In this document: one piece after another, positions 28,915 through 38,772 of the stretch
How positions within the stretch are numbered: position 1 is the first letter of the stretch
Layout: the number at the start of each line of letters is the position of its first letter
IMG/VR virus record: IMGVR_UViG_3300030329_001969
Location: 1-39,693 of that record
From: a virus
Strand: one strand, 5' to 3'
DNA: 39,693 nucleotides
Made by a program: the position numbers and the translations under genes
The notes under the pieces: model-generated
What the model was told of the DNA's origin: nothing
Seen by the model: the letters and a program-made list of their open reading frames with translations, nothing else
Databases searched by the model: none

Positions 28915-31646
28915 CTAGAGCTACTTATATTCAAACTAATTTTACTGCGGGGGAAGTTTCCCCCCGTTTACATTCTAGAGTTGATGTTACTAAGTACGCA
29001 AATGCATGTAAAACCCTTGAGAATATGATAGTTATTCCCCAAGGGGGAGCTTCTAGACGAGGGGGAACAAAATTTATTGCAGAGGGTAAAACAAATAATA
29101 AAAAAGTCAGGCTCTACCCTTTTGAGTTTTCAGTAACCCAAGCATATGTGTTAGAGTTTGGCGATCAGTACATTAGGTTTTATAAAGATCAGGGGCAAAT
29201 ACAAGAATCTACAAAAGCCATCAGTGCCGTTACTCAGGCCAACCCCTGCGTGGTAACGGCTAATTCCCACGGATATAACAATGGTGAAGAAGTATACATA
29301 TCCGGTGTTGTTGGGATGACTGAATTAAATGGTAAGCACTATAAAGTAGCTGATAAAACTACTAATACTTTTGAATTACAAAATATGTTATCCTCTGATA
29401 TAAACAGTTCAGGGTTTACCGCATATTCTTCTGGGGGGACAGCGGCTAGGGTGTATACTATTACTTCTCCTTATTTAGAAGCTGAATTATATGAACTACA
29501 GTTTACTCAATCTGCAGACATATTGTATATATCCCATAAAAATCACGAGCCAAGAACTTTATCTCGTACAGGGCATACTAGCTGGACGTTGGCTACTTAT
29601 GAGTTGTTGTCTGGGCCTATGTTGTCGGCCAATACCACAACAACTACTTTAACCCCAAGTGCAACGTCTGGTTCAGGTATTACCATTACAGCTTCTGCAA
29701 TTGCGGGTATTAATGGAGGTGCAGGGTTTGCGGCCTCTGATGTGGGTAGAATTATCCGTATAAAGCATTCTTCTGATGTGGGGTTCGCTAAAGTTACGGG
29801 GTTTACTGATACCACCCATGTTACTGCTACTTCAACTACGGATTTTGGGGCTACTACAGCATCATCGGATTGGTCTTTAGGGTATTTTTATACGGATAAT
29901 TGGCCCTCTTGTGTAGCGTTTTATGAGCAAAGGCTAGTGTGGGCGGGTGCTCCACAGTACCCGCAATTGATGGCTTTTAGTGTGTCTGGGGATTATACTA
30001 ATCATTTAGCGGGGTCTTCTGCTGATGACGCTATGGTGTACACAATTGCAACGGACCAAGTTAATGCTATTCAATGGATGAATCCTGGGCCTGTCCTGTC
30101 CGTTGGAACAGCAGGCGGAGAATTTATTGTGTCGGCTTCTTCTGAGGACGAGGCTCTTACCCCTACAAACGTTCGTGTTGTTCGACATACCACCTTTGGT
30201 AGTGGGGACATTAGTGCTCTTCGTGTATCAAATGTGGTATTGTTTATACAAAGGGCAAAGCGAAAAATTAGAGAATTTGTGTATAAATTTGAATCTGATA
30301 CATATGTGGCCCCTGATTTAACTTTATTGTCTGAACATATAACAAAAACAGGTATAATTCAGATAGATTATCAACAGGAACCGGACTCTATCTTATGGTG
30401 TGTCCTAACTGATGGCACATTGTTAGGAATGACTTATCAAAGGGACCAAGAAGTAATTGCGTGGCATAGACACATAGTTGGGGGGGTATCAGATACAGCG
30501 GGGACACAAGCTCAAGTTGAATCTGTTGCAGTTATTCCAGGAACAGCTGATGATGGCGCGGGTATTGATGAAATATATGTTGCGGTTAAGAGGTACATAA
30601 ATTCGGCAGAGCGTAGGCATATTGAACGAATCACTCCGGGATTAGAACTTACAAATTCACAAGAGGAGTCCTTTTTTGTAGATAGTGGATTATCCTTAAA
30701 TACCCCTGTTACAATTACAGCGGCTACTTCTGCGGACCCTGTTGTAGTTACAGCTGCTTCTCATGGTTTTAGTGACGGGGACGTAGTAAAGATACGTGAT
30801 GTTAAGGGCATGACAGAAGTTAACAACCGTAGCTTTATAGTTGCAAGTAAAGCTACAAATACTTTTTCTTTAGTACCAAATTCTAGCCCCCTATCCGCTA
30901 GTATTACGGCGATTACTAAGGCGAATCCTGCGGTGGTAACTGCAACTTCCCATGGGTTGTCGAATTCCGATAAGATATATATTTCTGATGTTGCAGGAAT
31001 GACTCAGGTTAATGGGTTGGTGTTTACAGTAGCAAACAAAACTGATAATACATTTCAGTTGTCGGGTATTAATAGTTCAGGGTATGGCACATACGCATCT
31101 GGCGGATACATACGTCATGCGGAAAACGGTACGGCGTTTACAACGTATGTATCTGGGGGTACAGTTAGAGTACAGACCACATCAATTACGGGGCTGGATC
31201 ATTTAGAGGGACAGTCAGTAAGTATTCTAGGTGACGGGGCTGTGCAACCATCTAAAACAGTATCTAGTGGTGCAATTACTTTGTCTACATCAGCTAGTAT
31301 TGTTCATGTGGGCCTTCCGTATACATCAAAATTGGTTACTTTAAACATTGAAGCAGGTAGCCAAGACGGTACAGCGCAATCTAAAACTAAACGTATTAAT
31401 GAACTTACAGTAAGACTTTACAGATCATTAGGTATGTCTGCTGGCCCAGAAGGAGGTACTTTAGATGTTGTTCCCTTTAGAGATAGTTCTGACGCTATGG
31501 ATGTTGCTACCGCTTTATTTACAGGGGATAAAAGTTTACCATACCCAAAGGGGTATGAAACCAGTGCAAATATCGAGATACAGCAGACGGACCCACTACC
31601 CCAGACTGTTTTGGCATTAATAACTAAACTTAATACGAATAATTAG
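28911..31646 (+). CDS. Tail tubular protein B (T7 gp12-like nozzle)
   Basis: 911 residues. The start TNFTAGEVSPRLHSRVDVTKY...NACKTLENMI and GGASRRGGTKF are hallmarks of the gp12 nozzle. Three copies of a roughly 60-residue beta module are inserted (about 101-180, 600-660, 662-740), each with the frame 'I-x-A-x-T-x-A-x-P-x-V-V-T-A-x-S-H-G', then 'V-x-G-M-T-(E/Q)-(L/V)-N' and 'N-T-F'. Such modules resemble E1-FCCH-like beta domains in other phage nozzles. They may decorate the outside of the tail and bind fibres or host glycans. Confidence 0.9.
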   Translation: MTRATYIQTNFTAGEVSPRLHSRVDVTKYANACKTLENMIVIPQGGASRRGGTKFIAEGKTNNKKVRLYPFEFSVTQAYVLEFGDQYIRFYKDQGQIQESTKAISAVTQANPCVVTANSHGYNNGEEVYISGVVGMTELNGKHYKVADKTTNTFELQNMLSSDINSSGFTAYSSGGTAARVYTITSPYLEAELYELQFTQSADILYISHKNHEPRTLSRTGHTSWTLATYELLSGPMLSANTTTTTLTPSATSGSGITITASAIAGINGGAGFAASDVGRIIRIKHSSDVGFAKVTGFTDTTHVTATSTTDFGATTASSDWSLGYFYTDNWPSCVAFYEQRLVWAGAPQYPQLMAFSVSGDYTNHLAGSSADDAMVYTIATDQVNAIQWMNPGPVLSVGTAGGEFIVSASSEDEALTPTNVRVVRHTTFGSGDISALRVSNVVLFIQRAKRKIREFVYKFESDTYVAPDLTLLSEHITKTGIIQIDYQQEPDSILWCVLTDGTLLGMTYQRDQEVIAWHRHIVGGVSDTAGTQAQVESVAVIPGTADDGAGIDEIYVAVKRYINSAERRHIERITPGLELTNSQEESFFVDSGLSLNTPVTITAATSADPVVVTAASHGFSDGDVVKIRDVKGMTEVNNRSFIVASKATNTFSLVPNSSPLSASITAITKANPAVVTATSHGLSNSDKIYISDVAGMTQVNGLVFTVANKTDNTFQLSGINSSGYGTYASGGYIRHAENGTAFTTYVSGGTVRVQTTSITGLDHLEGQSVSILGDGAVQPSKTVSSGAITLSTSASIVHVGLPYTSKLVTLNIEAGSQDGTAQSKTKRINELTVRLYRSLGMSAGPEGGTLDVVPFRDSSDAMDVATALFTGDKSLPYPKGYETSANIEIQQTDPLPQTVLALITKLNTNN

Positions 31647-31654
31647 GTGATATC

Positions 31655-32122
31655 ATGTGTATAGGAGCAGAAGCAGCATTGGCTTTATCCGCCGCAGGGT
31701 CAGTTTTCGGAGCGTTTGGGTCAATCCAACAAGGCAAGGCGGCTAAAAGAGCGGCAGATTATAATGCGGCAATTCAACGCAATCAGGCTATAGCTGCTAA
31801 GCAAAAAGCTGAGTTTGATGCGGACAGACAACGACAAGTAGCCGCCGCCCAAAGAGCACAAGCACGTGCGGGTTTTGCTAAGGGTGGTGTTGTAATGGAA
31901 GGAACACCTCTATTAGTGCTTGAAAGTTCTGCGGAGCAAGCAGAGTTAGACGCTCAAGCCATATTGTATGGGGGCGATGTACAGGCTACAGGGTATGAGG
32001 CCCAAGCGAATTTATCTGAAATGGAGGGTCGGTCAGCTAAAAAAGCTGGATATATTGGTGCAGGAACGACTTTATTAACGGGTGTAGGTAAAGCAGGTTC
32101 GCTTTATGAATTAACAAAGTAG
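31655..32122 (+). CDS. Internal virion protein (T7 gp14-like)
   Basis: 155 residues. Ala-rich hydrophobic N-terminus (ALALSAAGSVFGAFGSI, about 7-23), long Gln/Arg/Ala helix (AAKRAADYNAAIQRNQAIAAKQKAEFDADRQRQVAAAQRAQARAGFAKGG) and GTPLLVLESSAEQAELDAQAI. This is the standard pattern of gp14-type core proteins, which are ejected into the outer membrane to form part of the DNA channel. AGGTGA upstream. Confidence 0.8.
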   Translation: MCIGAEAALALSAAGSVFGAFGSIQQGKAAKRAADYNAAIQRNQAIAAKQKAEFDADRQRQVAAAQRAQARAGFAKGGVVMEGTPLLVLESSAEQAELDAQAILYGGDVQATGYEAQANLSEMEGRSAKKAGYIGAGTTLLTGVGKAGSLYELTK

Positions 32123-32132
32123 GACTTTAAGT

Positions 32133-33677
32133 ATGCCACGTATACCAACATATAGACGAGTTGCAACGATTCCAGGGCCAGAGGGCATGGCTATGCCCCG
32201 CGCTACTGCCGCTGCTTTTGGGGGTCTTGAAGGTAGAGCCATGGAAGTTGGGGGGAAAGAAGCTAGCAATGTATTTTTGCAAATAGGTAAGGAAAAATCG
32301 ACTAAAGAGGCCCAGATATACGCCAATAAAATAGTGTCTGAGCAAAGAGCGCACTTTGCTGAAAGGTCAGTAATACTTAGACGGACAACGGACGGAGATA
32401 TTGCCCCTGTTCTAGATGTTGAGATGAAAGATGCAGTAGCAACAGCGCAAGCAAATGCTCCGAATAAAGCCGCCTTAGAAAAAGTTACTATGGGCCTACG
32501 AACCATGTTTGGTACTATGAGGGCCAGAGAAATTGGAGCTGATTCACAGTACCAAGACGCTAGGCTACTACAGTCAAATGATACTGCTCATGAATCTGAT
32601 AAATCAGCAGTATATAATAGCCCCTCATTATTATTTTCAACAGTTGAGGCTACCAAAAAACGAATTGATAGTTTAGCCATTGATCCAAATACAAAAAGAG
32701 AGAAGATTGCAGAGGCGGTGTTTGCGTTAGGTGAGGCGGCTTATAGAGGTAGTATAGAGTCTAGCGAAAAATCGGCTCAAAATGTACTAAAAGAATTACA
32801 GGACCCTAGTAAAAGTGATGATATAGCTAAAGTTTTAAAACAGTCTGACAAAGATAAGCTAATTCGGTATGCAGACCAGACTATTAGAACTCATCAGGCA
32901 GAAAGAACGCGATTAGCTACTCAAAGAAGATTGGAGCACACAGACAATCAGAGAGATATAAAAGAAGATTTGATGGTAAAATTTGCCGATCCTAAACAAA
33001 CGGTTACTATGGAAACGGTTAGAAAGTATCAATTGGATAATGGAGCCACACCGGACGGGAGCACTATCTCTTTTTTTCATGATTTGCTTAGAGTTGCCGC
33101 GTCGGGGGACCCTGCTCCTCCAGCGTCGGACCGTGCATCAAGATATGTATCTCATTCTGAAAGGGTTGATGAATTATCGGTTAATCCTGATAAGCATGCA
33201 TCTGAAATATATTCTGAAGAAGATGCTATAGATGCTAGTATGAAGAGTAGACACATTACGATAGCGCAGGGGCAACAGTTAAAAAAGCGTCTTCGTGCAC
33301 CTTTTGATGCTAGAAAGAAAACATTACTAGCAACAGTTAAGCAAGCTCTTGTAAAAGCTAATCCCATGTATGGTATTACAGACCATAAAGGAAGTTCATT
33401 ATTTGCTCAAGCGGAAATAATGATAGATGAATTACTTGCTGAAGGTGAAGGAAATAAAACTCCTTTAGATGAATTTTATGATCCAAAGTCTAAACATTAT
33501 TTAAATGATAAAGTAATAACTAAGTACAAACGAACTCCAATTGAAATAATCAAAGATTTCCAAGAGGAGCTAGGCATAGGAAACAAAGCAAAGCCCATGG
33601 AGAGTGAAACAGAGGATGATACTATTAAGAGGGTTAGAGCGTTATTTAAGGAAAAATTCGGCTGGAGTCCATTTTAA
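32133..33677 (+). CDS. Internal virion protein (T7 gp15-like position)
   Basis: 514 residues, helical, charged, no TM segment. The start MPRIPTYRRVATIPGPEGMAMPRATAAAFGGLEGRAMEVGGKEAS is typical of core proteins that follow gp14. The rest has long K/E/Q-rich helices. By order it corresponds to T7 gp15, which forms the periplasmic tunnel of the ejectosome. Sequence identity to gp15 itself is not visible; the call is from position and composition. Confidence 0.7.
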   Translation: MPRIPTYRRVATIPGPEGMAMPRATAAAFGGLEGRAMEVGGKEASNVFLQIGKEKSTKEAQIYANKIVSEQRAHFAERSVILRRTTDGDIAPVLDVEMKDAVATAQANAPNKAALEKVTMGLRTMFGTMRAREIGADSQYQDARLLQSNDTAHESDKSAVYNSPSLLFSTVEATKKRIDSLAIDPNTKREKIAEAVFALGEAAYRGSIESSEKSAQNVLKELQDPSKSDDIAKVLKQSDKDKLIRYADQTIRTHQAERTRLATQRRLEHTDNQRDIKEDLMVKFADPKQTVTMETVRKYQLDNGATPDGSTISFFHDLLRVAASGDPAPPASDRASRYVSHSERVDELSVNPDKHASEIYSEEDAIDASMKSRHITIAQGQQLKKRLRAPFDARKKTLLATVKQALVKANPMYGITDHKGSSLFAQAEIMIDELLAEGEGNKTPLDEFYDPKSKHYLNDKVITKYKRTPIEIIKDFQEELGIGNKAKPMESETEDDTIKRVRALFKEKFGWSPF

Positions 33678-36600
33678 GTGACTATTCTTAAAGAAATGTA
33701 TAATAGAGGCGTAGACCCAGATATGTCGGTGGGGGCTATTTCTCTTATGAGAAAAGAAGCACAGAAAGAAGGAGTATCTAATCACGACTTTGATAAAGCA
33801 ATTGGACTTGTACCCTTTGATACTTCTCCCTTTCAAGAGTGGATGGTGGATAAAGCCCGTGAAGTCTATGGGGAGGATGGGGGAAAGTTTACTAGAGAAG
33901 TTTTTACATTAGATGATTTTTTACAAGCGGGTTTTGAACAGTCGGTTGTGTCTCTAGCTGTCCAGCCACAGTCAAAGGAAGCAAAAAGAGCCGCAAATTT
34001 AGAAAAATCCATAGTACAAGAGGGGGCACAAGCTTTAGGCACAGTTACGGGTGATTTGCCAGCTTTCATTGCGGGGTTTTTAGGTGGTACTGCGGCGGGT
34101 ATAAAAACTGGCCCAGGAGCAGTTGTGACGGGATTTGCGGGGTCTTTTGCTTTACCTGCCGTTCTTAGAACAGTGATGATGGATGCGTATGAAAATGGGG
34201 ATATAGATAGTTTCTCCAGATTTTGGGACCTATTTACAGAAACCACATATGAGGGGGCTAAAGGATGGTTAACGGGGGCGGCTACGGGGGGTGCACGTCT
34301 AGCAGTAGCTCCAATAGCCAATAAACTTCCAGGGGTCTTCCTAGGTAACACACTAACAACAGCTACGGAAATTGCCACATTTACAACGGTGGGGGCTGCA
34401 CTAGAGGGTAGGGTTCCAGAGCCAAAGGAGTTTGTGGTAGGCGCAATCGCTGTAGGCGGTCTTAAGGCGGGGGCTAAGATAGCTAAGACCACCCAACAAA
34501 GTTACAGGTCTGTAAGGGATAAGTTACAAGATATATATGCGTCTAACGGTAGGCGACCCCTTGAAGTTATGGAAGATTCCGCACAAGCGCATACTATTAG
34601 AGAGGACCTAAATTCTATTAATATTGAAACTCCTAGAGAGTATCAGACTAGGGAGCAGGCGCAAAAAGCGGCGGATACGACGGCAGATTCTTTGTCTAGA
34701 GAGACATTAGAGTTTAAAAAGCTTAATGAAGAATGGGTAATGTCAGAACCGGGAGAAGCTTTTGGTGAGCTATCTATAGAAAGTATGGTCAGAACCCAGC
34801 ATACTCCAGAGTTTTTAGAAGGAACTTATAATAGACTTCTTGCAGAGCACGGGCTGGATACTTTACATACGTCTGAACGAACGATACTTAGACAGTGGGT
34901 TGAGTCAGCTACGGGGGATATCACCCGATTAGACCACCTTTTTGTCCCTCTTAACGAGCCACTGGTTGTGTACCATGGATCGTCTACTAGGGGCCTTAAC
35001 AAGCAGGTGTCCGGTAGTTTGGCCCCAGACGTTGCTTTTACACGTGCAGACAAAAATTATGGGGAAATGTATCGTATAGTGTTACCAGCTGGGACTAGGG
35101 TTGCGCTCCCCTCTAAATCAACCCCTACTAAAGCTCTACAAAGTGAATTAGAAGTAGTTATACATCCAGAAAACAGAATAGAGGTTGTACGCGATCTGGA
35201 CCTTTCTGAGCCAGTAGTAGAAACCGTAGCTGATCCTTCAAGACGTGAATTTATGAAGCAAACTGGTGCGGCTTTAGCTACAGCAGCTGTGAAAAAGATC
35301 GTACCTATTAGTGAATTAGTTCCACCCCCAGCAAAAACTGTAGCCAAAGATAACTCTGTAATTAGTTTAATACCCAGAGAAGCATTTGACGCTAGTAGGG
35401 AGTTATCATCGTTTTTTCTTCCTCGTTCTTCTGCGATAAAAGAAATGAAGCAATTAGGAATAAATGAAAAAGATTTTGAGGTGCTTACGTTTCATAAAGA
35501 CAGTGCCGTTAAAACGTGGGAAGAACTTAGTAAATCGTTAGACCAGACTGAAATGAGAGAGATTGGTAGAGATATTATAGTTATTACTGATAAAAACGAA
35601 ATTTTAGTAGACAGGGTTATTACTGATAACAAAGTTAATAAAGAGTATGAAAGGGCTATAGAGGAGGGAGATGAGTGGGGAGCTTATATATATCCAAAAT
35701 ATGTAGAAAAAGGTTGGCATGTATTAGAACAATCAGACGTTTTTCACGGAACAAGTTTAAAAAAGGCCTTAGAATTTGATTCCGCTAGTATTGAAGCTCT
35801 TGCAGAGCGCATATCTGCTGAACGTGGAGGAAATAAACAAGAGATAATTAAGGAGATAATTGAGGAGGAGTTGCCGTTTGGATTAGCGGAAAGCCACCCT
35901 AATACTGCCAAAACAATAGCTGAGTCTATTTACGCTGAGGCGGAAGCAAAGGCAATATTAAAATCTGGGGAGGGGCGTTTAGCTGGTGCAGGTCCTGAGG
36001 ATGTACAATTAGAGGCCCCTGCAGAAACTCCTGCGTTAGAGGCCCCTAAATTAAACGTACAGCGCATTGGGGACGCTAGAGTAGTTAGAAGGGATGCTAC
36101 TACGGAAGTTAGTGAACGAATATCGGTAGGAGAACCTTCTGGGCCAAAACGCAAGTATGGTTGGAACGAAATATACCGCGATCTGTGGGATGACTTACAC
36201 CCCTTAAATCAGGTGGTAAAGGCTATTACTAACGGAGAAAAGATTCCTGCAAACACGGACCCATATATTTTGGCTAGAAATCTTAAGGGCGTGTCTGGTG
36301 TTGGAGATCACTTTTTAGAATTCGGTGCTTTAGATTTTGCTACTAAATCCCCAATCGGGGAACCTTTAAGAGATATTATTCGGCCTATAGATCGGAGGGG
36401 GGAGCTACAAGCGTTTAGGGAGTACGCCATAGCTAGAAGAGCACTTGAAATGGAAAGAAAGTCCCCTCCGGTGGAGTCGGGTTTTGATCCTGTAATGTCG
36501 GCGGAGATAGTTAAAAAGGGGAACGCTAAGTTTGATGCCCCGTTTGCAAGATTAAGAGAGTACCAGACAAGACTATTAGAATATGTACGAGATTCGGGCC

Positions 36601-38729
36601 TCTTAAGCCAAGAGCAATTTATAGCTATGCAGGAAGCTAATGTAGACTATGTGCCATTTCATAGAGTAATGGACCCTGGAAAATCAGGCGGCTCCGGTAT
36701 GCGGGGAAGTAAACCTACCAGTTTAAGAAAACAAACGGGGTCTGTAAGACGGGTTATTGATCCGATTGAATCGATAATGAGAAATACATACGTTCTTACC
36801 ACTCTGGCTGAAAGAAACAGGGTGATGAACGCAGTTGTAGAGCTGGCCGAAACTAGGCCGGATTTAGCGTATGTAGCTAAAAAGAAGGCGGCTACAACAG
36901 CTACTACAATAAAAAGTAAAGAGTTACAAAAACTTTTAGAACCATATCTAAAAGATGAATCTATACGTATGTCGGAAGAAGATATAACCGTCTTTCGTAA
37001 AAAAGTATTTATTAATGACACTAATCTAGTTAGGTTTAAAGACGGTAAGCCAGAAGTGTATGAAGTAGACCCCATGTTGATTGAAGCATTGGGGGCTATG
37101 GATAGGGCTACTTTAGATGCTACCGTTAAGATATTGGCTCTTCCAGCAACTATGTTACGTACTGGAGCCGTATTGTCTCCGGATTTTATGGGCCGTAATG
37201 CTGTTAGGGATACTATCCAGGCTAGTATATACTCAAAAGACGGTTTTATCCCCGTAATTAGTACCCTTAATGGTCTAGGCCACGTGTTGGGCAGAACTAA
37301 AGCGTACAGAGAGTGGGTAGCAAATGGTGGGCAATTTGCGCACCTTCAGTCTATAGATAGATCGTATCATCAAAAAGGCATGAAAGAATTATTACAAAGC
37401 GTTCCAGTGCGTAACGTTGTAAAAAATCCTATAGAAATGTTACGAGCAATGTCGGGGCTGGTAGAACAAAGCACTCGTGTTGAAGTATTTAGGCAGAGAG
37501 CTAAAGCAGCTCAGAAAAAAAGAAAGTGGCTTGGACTACGAAAGGGGGAGGATAAACCCCGTATAGAGGCCTTAACTGAAGCGGCATTTGAATCTCGTGA
37601 TGTTACTTTAGATTTTCAAAAATTTGGAGCCAAGACCCGATCTCTTAATGCTATGTCTGCTTTTTTTAATGCTTGGATGCAGGGGCAGCAAAAAATAGTA
37701 TCCAACTTTAAAAACCGTCCAGTGGCAATGACGGCTAAAGTCTTCGCAGGTCTAGTAATACCTTCTGCTACATTATACATTATTAATCGGAAAGAACAAT
37801 GGTATAAGGATTTGGCGCAGTGGGAAAAAGACATATACTGGCATATTGAATCAGAGGGAGTTATATGGCGAATACCCAAACCTTTTGAGTTGGGGCTAAT
37901 ATTTGGTACGGGTACGGAACGGTTTTTAGAGCACATGCTGGAAGACGATCCAAGAGCTACTGATGAATTTTTATGGTCCCTTGGTAAAGCGGTTGTTCCT
38001 AATTTGATGCCACAGGCTTTAGGCGTACCCCTTGAGGTATGGGCAAATAAAAGTATCTTCTTAAATAGGCCCATAATACCAAGAGATAGAGAAAAAATGC
38101 TTCCTCCCTACCAGTATTCTTTATATACTTCTGAAACAGCAAGGGTAATAGGAGCATTGGTAGGTACGTTACCTGTTGTTGGTGAAACAAAGGCGGCATC
38201 CCCCGCAGTTGTAGAACACGTAATTAGGGGCTGGACAGGGGGTTTAGGTAAATACGCCATGGATTTAATGGATAAGGCATTGGTAAAGTCAGGATTATCC
38301 CCCGATTTTGTAGAACCTACCCCTGCATATTTGACTAATATTCCTCTTATTAAGGCGTTTGTTACTAGATACCCGTCAATGAATACTAAACCTATTGAAA
38401 GGTTTTATAAAGAGTATAATAAAAGAGAACGGGTAGTAAATACATATAAAAAATTATTCCAAGAAGGCCGCATAGAAGAAGGCCGCAATGTGTTTGTTGA
38501 TGCCGCGCAAAGAGGAAACATTGTACGTTTAATGGGTGTTAAAACAGCTATAAGTAACCAATCCAAAATGATACGTAATATTCATAGAATAAAGTCAATG
38601 GAAAATATGACTAAGCAGCAATTAGCGGATTGGAAACGAGAGCAAATTGACGTTTTATATGTTCAAATTAATTCAATAGCTAAATTGGGGTTAGAATTAG
38701 TAAAAACTATTAAAACTGAAGTAGATTGA
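33678..38729 (+). CDS. Large ejection protein with ADP-ribosyltransferase-like and LPD38-like parts (T7 gp16 position)
   Basis: 1683 residues, GTG start directly after the preceding stop. Residues about 100-280 contain several Gly/Ala-rich hydrophobic helices that could enter membranes. Residues about 425-515 resemble an ADP-ribosyltransferase: VVYHGSS (Y432-H433-G434), A-F-T-R, and ELE (E490-x-E492) before VVIHPENRIEVV. Then comes SRREFMKQTGAAL (521-533), a Tat-signal-like motif. A second FHGTS lies at 689-693. The C-terminal half, from FMGRNAVRDTIQA to PYQYSLYTSETARV, matches the large polyvalent protein-associated domain LPD38 type found in marine podovirus ejection proteins. It probably leaves the virion with DNA and forms the inner-membrane motor; the transferase-like part could modify host proteins early. 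No transglycosylase motif is evident. Confidence 0.75.
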   Translation: MTILKEMYNRGVDPDMSVGAISLMRKEAQKEGVSNHDFDKAIGLVPFDTSPFQEWMVDKAREVYGEDGGKFTREVFTLDDFLQAGFEQSVVSLAVQPQSKEAKRAANLEKSIVQEGAQALGTVTGDLPAFIAGFLGGTAAGIKTGPGAVVTGFAGSFALPAVLRTVMMDAYENGDIDSFSRFWDLFTETTYEGAKGWLTGAATGGARLAVAPIANKLPGVFLGNTLTTATEIATFTTVGAALEGRVPEPKEFVVGAIAVGGLKAGAKIAKTTQQSYRSVRDKLQDIYASNGRRPLEVMEDSAQAHTIREDLNSINIETPREYQTREQAQKAADTTADSLSRETLEFKKLNEEWVMSEPGEAFGELSIESMVRTQHTPEFLEGTYNRLLAEHGLDTLHTSERTILRQWVESATGDITRLDHLFVPLNEPLVVYHGSSTRGLNKQVSGSLAPDVAFTRADKNYGEMYRIVLPAGTRVALPSKSTPTKALQSELEVVIHPENRIEVVRDLDLSEPVVETVADPSRREFMKQTGAALATAAVKKIVPISELVPPPAKTVAKDNSVISLIPREAFDASRELSSFFLPRSSAIKEMKQLGINEKDFEVLTFHKDSAVKTWEELSKSLDQTEMREIGRDIIVITDKNEILVDRVITDNKVNKEYERAIEEGDEWGAYIYPKYVEKGWHVLEQSDVFHGTSLKKALEFDSASIEALAERISAERGGNKQEIIKEIIEEELPFGLAESHPNTAKTIAESIYAEAEAKAILKSGEGRLAGAGPEDVQLEAPAETPALEAPKLNVQRIGDARVVRRDATTEVSERISVGEPSGPKRKYGWNEIYRDLWDDLHPLNQVVKAITNGEKIPANTDPYILARNLKGVSGVGDHFLEFGALDFATKSPIGEPLRDIIRPIDRRGELQAFREYAIARRALEMERKSPPVESGFDPVMSAEIVKKGNAKFDAPFARLREYQTRLLEYVRDSGLLSQEQFIAMQEANVDYVPFHRVMDPGKSGGSGMRGSKPTSLRKQTGSVRRVIDPIESIMRNTYVLTTLAERNRVMNAVVELAETRPDLAYVAKKKAATTATTIKSKELQKLLEPYLKDESIRMSEEDITVFRKKVFINDTNLVRFKDGKPEVYEVDPMLIEALGAMDRATLDATVKILALPATMLRTGAVLSPDFMGRNAVRDTIQASIYSKDGFIPVISTLNGLGHVLGRTKAYREWVANGGQFAHLQSIDRSYHQKGMKELLQSVPVRNVVKNPIEMLRAMSGLVEQSTRVEVFRQRAKAAQKKRKWLGLRKGEDKPRIEALTEAAFESRDVTLDFQKFGAKTRSLNAMSAFFNAWMQGQQKIVSNFKNRPVAMTAKVFAGLVIPSATLYIINRKEQWYKDLAQWEKDIYWHIESEGVIWRIPKPFELGLIFGTGTERFLEHMLEDDPRATDEFLWSLGKAVVPNLMPQALGVPLEVWANKSIFLNRPIIPRDREKMLPPYQYSLYTSETARVIGALVGTLPVVGETKAASPAVVEHVIRGWTGGLGKYAMDLMDKALVKSGLSPDFVEPTPAYLTNIPLIKAFVTRYPSMNTKPIERFYKEYNKRERVVNTYKKLFQEGRIEEGRNVFVDAAQRGNIVRLMGVKTAISNQSKMIRNIHRIKSMENMTKQQLADWKREQIDVLYVQINSIAKLGLELVKTIKTEVD

Positions 38730-38754
38730 TTTTTAAGCTTTTATGTGTTAGAAT
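38726..38754 (+). promoter_or_regulatory. Promoter for the tail-fibre and lysis operon
   Basis: TTGATT at 38726..38731, exactly 17 bp, TAGAAT at 38749..38754. The -35 overlaps the stop of the ejection gene. GGAG at 38760..38763 lies about ten bases before the tail-fibre ATG at 38773. Confidence 0.65.
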
Positions 38755-38772
38755 GTCAATGGAGCAGAGCAA

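Noticed and set aside
33866-34492. 208-codon frame on the minus strand inside the ejection gene
   Set aside because: Pro/Ala/Ser-rich shadow of the sense Gly/Ala-rich coding region; antisense to a long real gene with no ribosome site.
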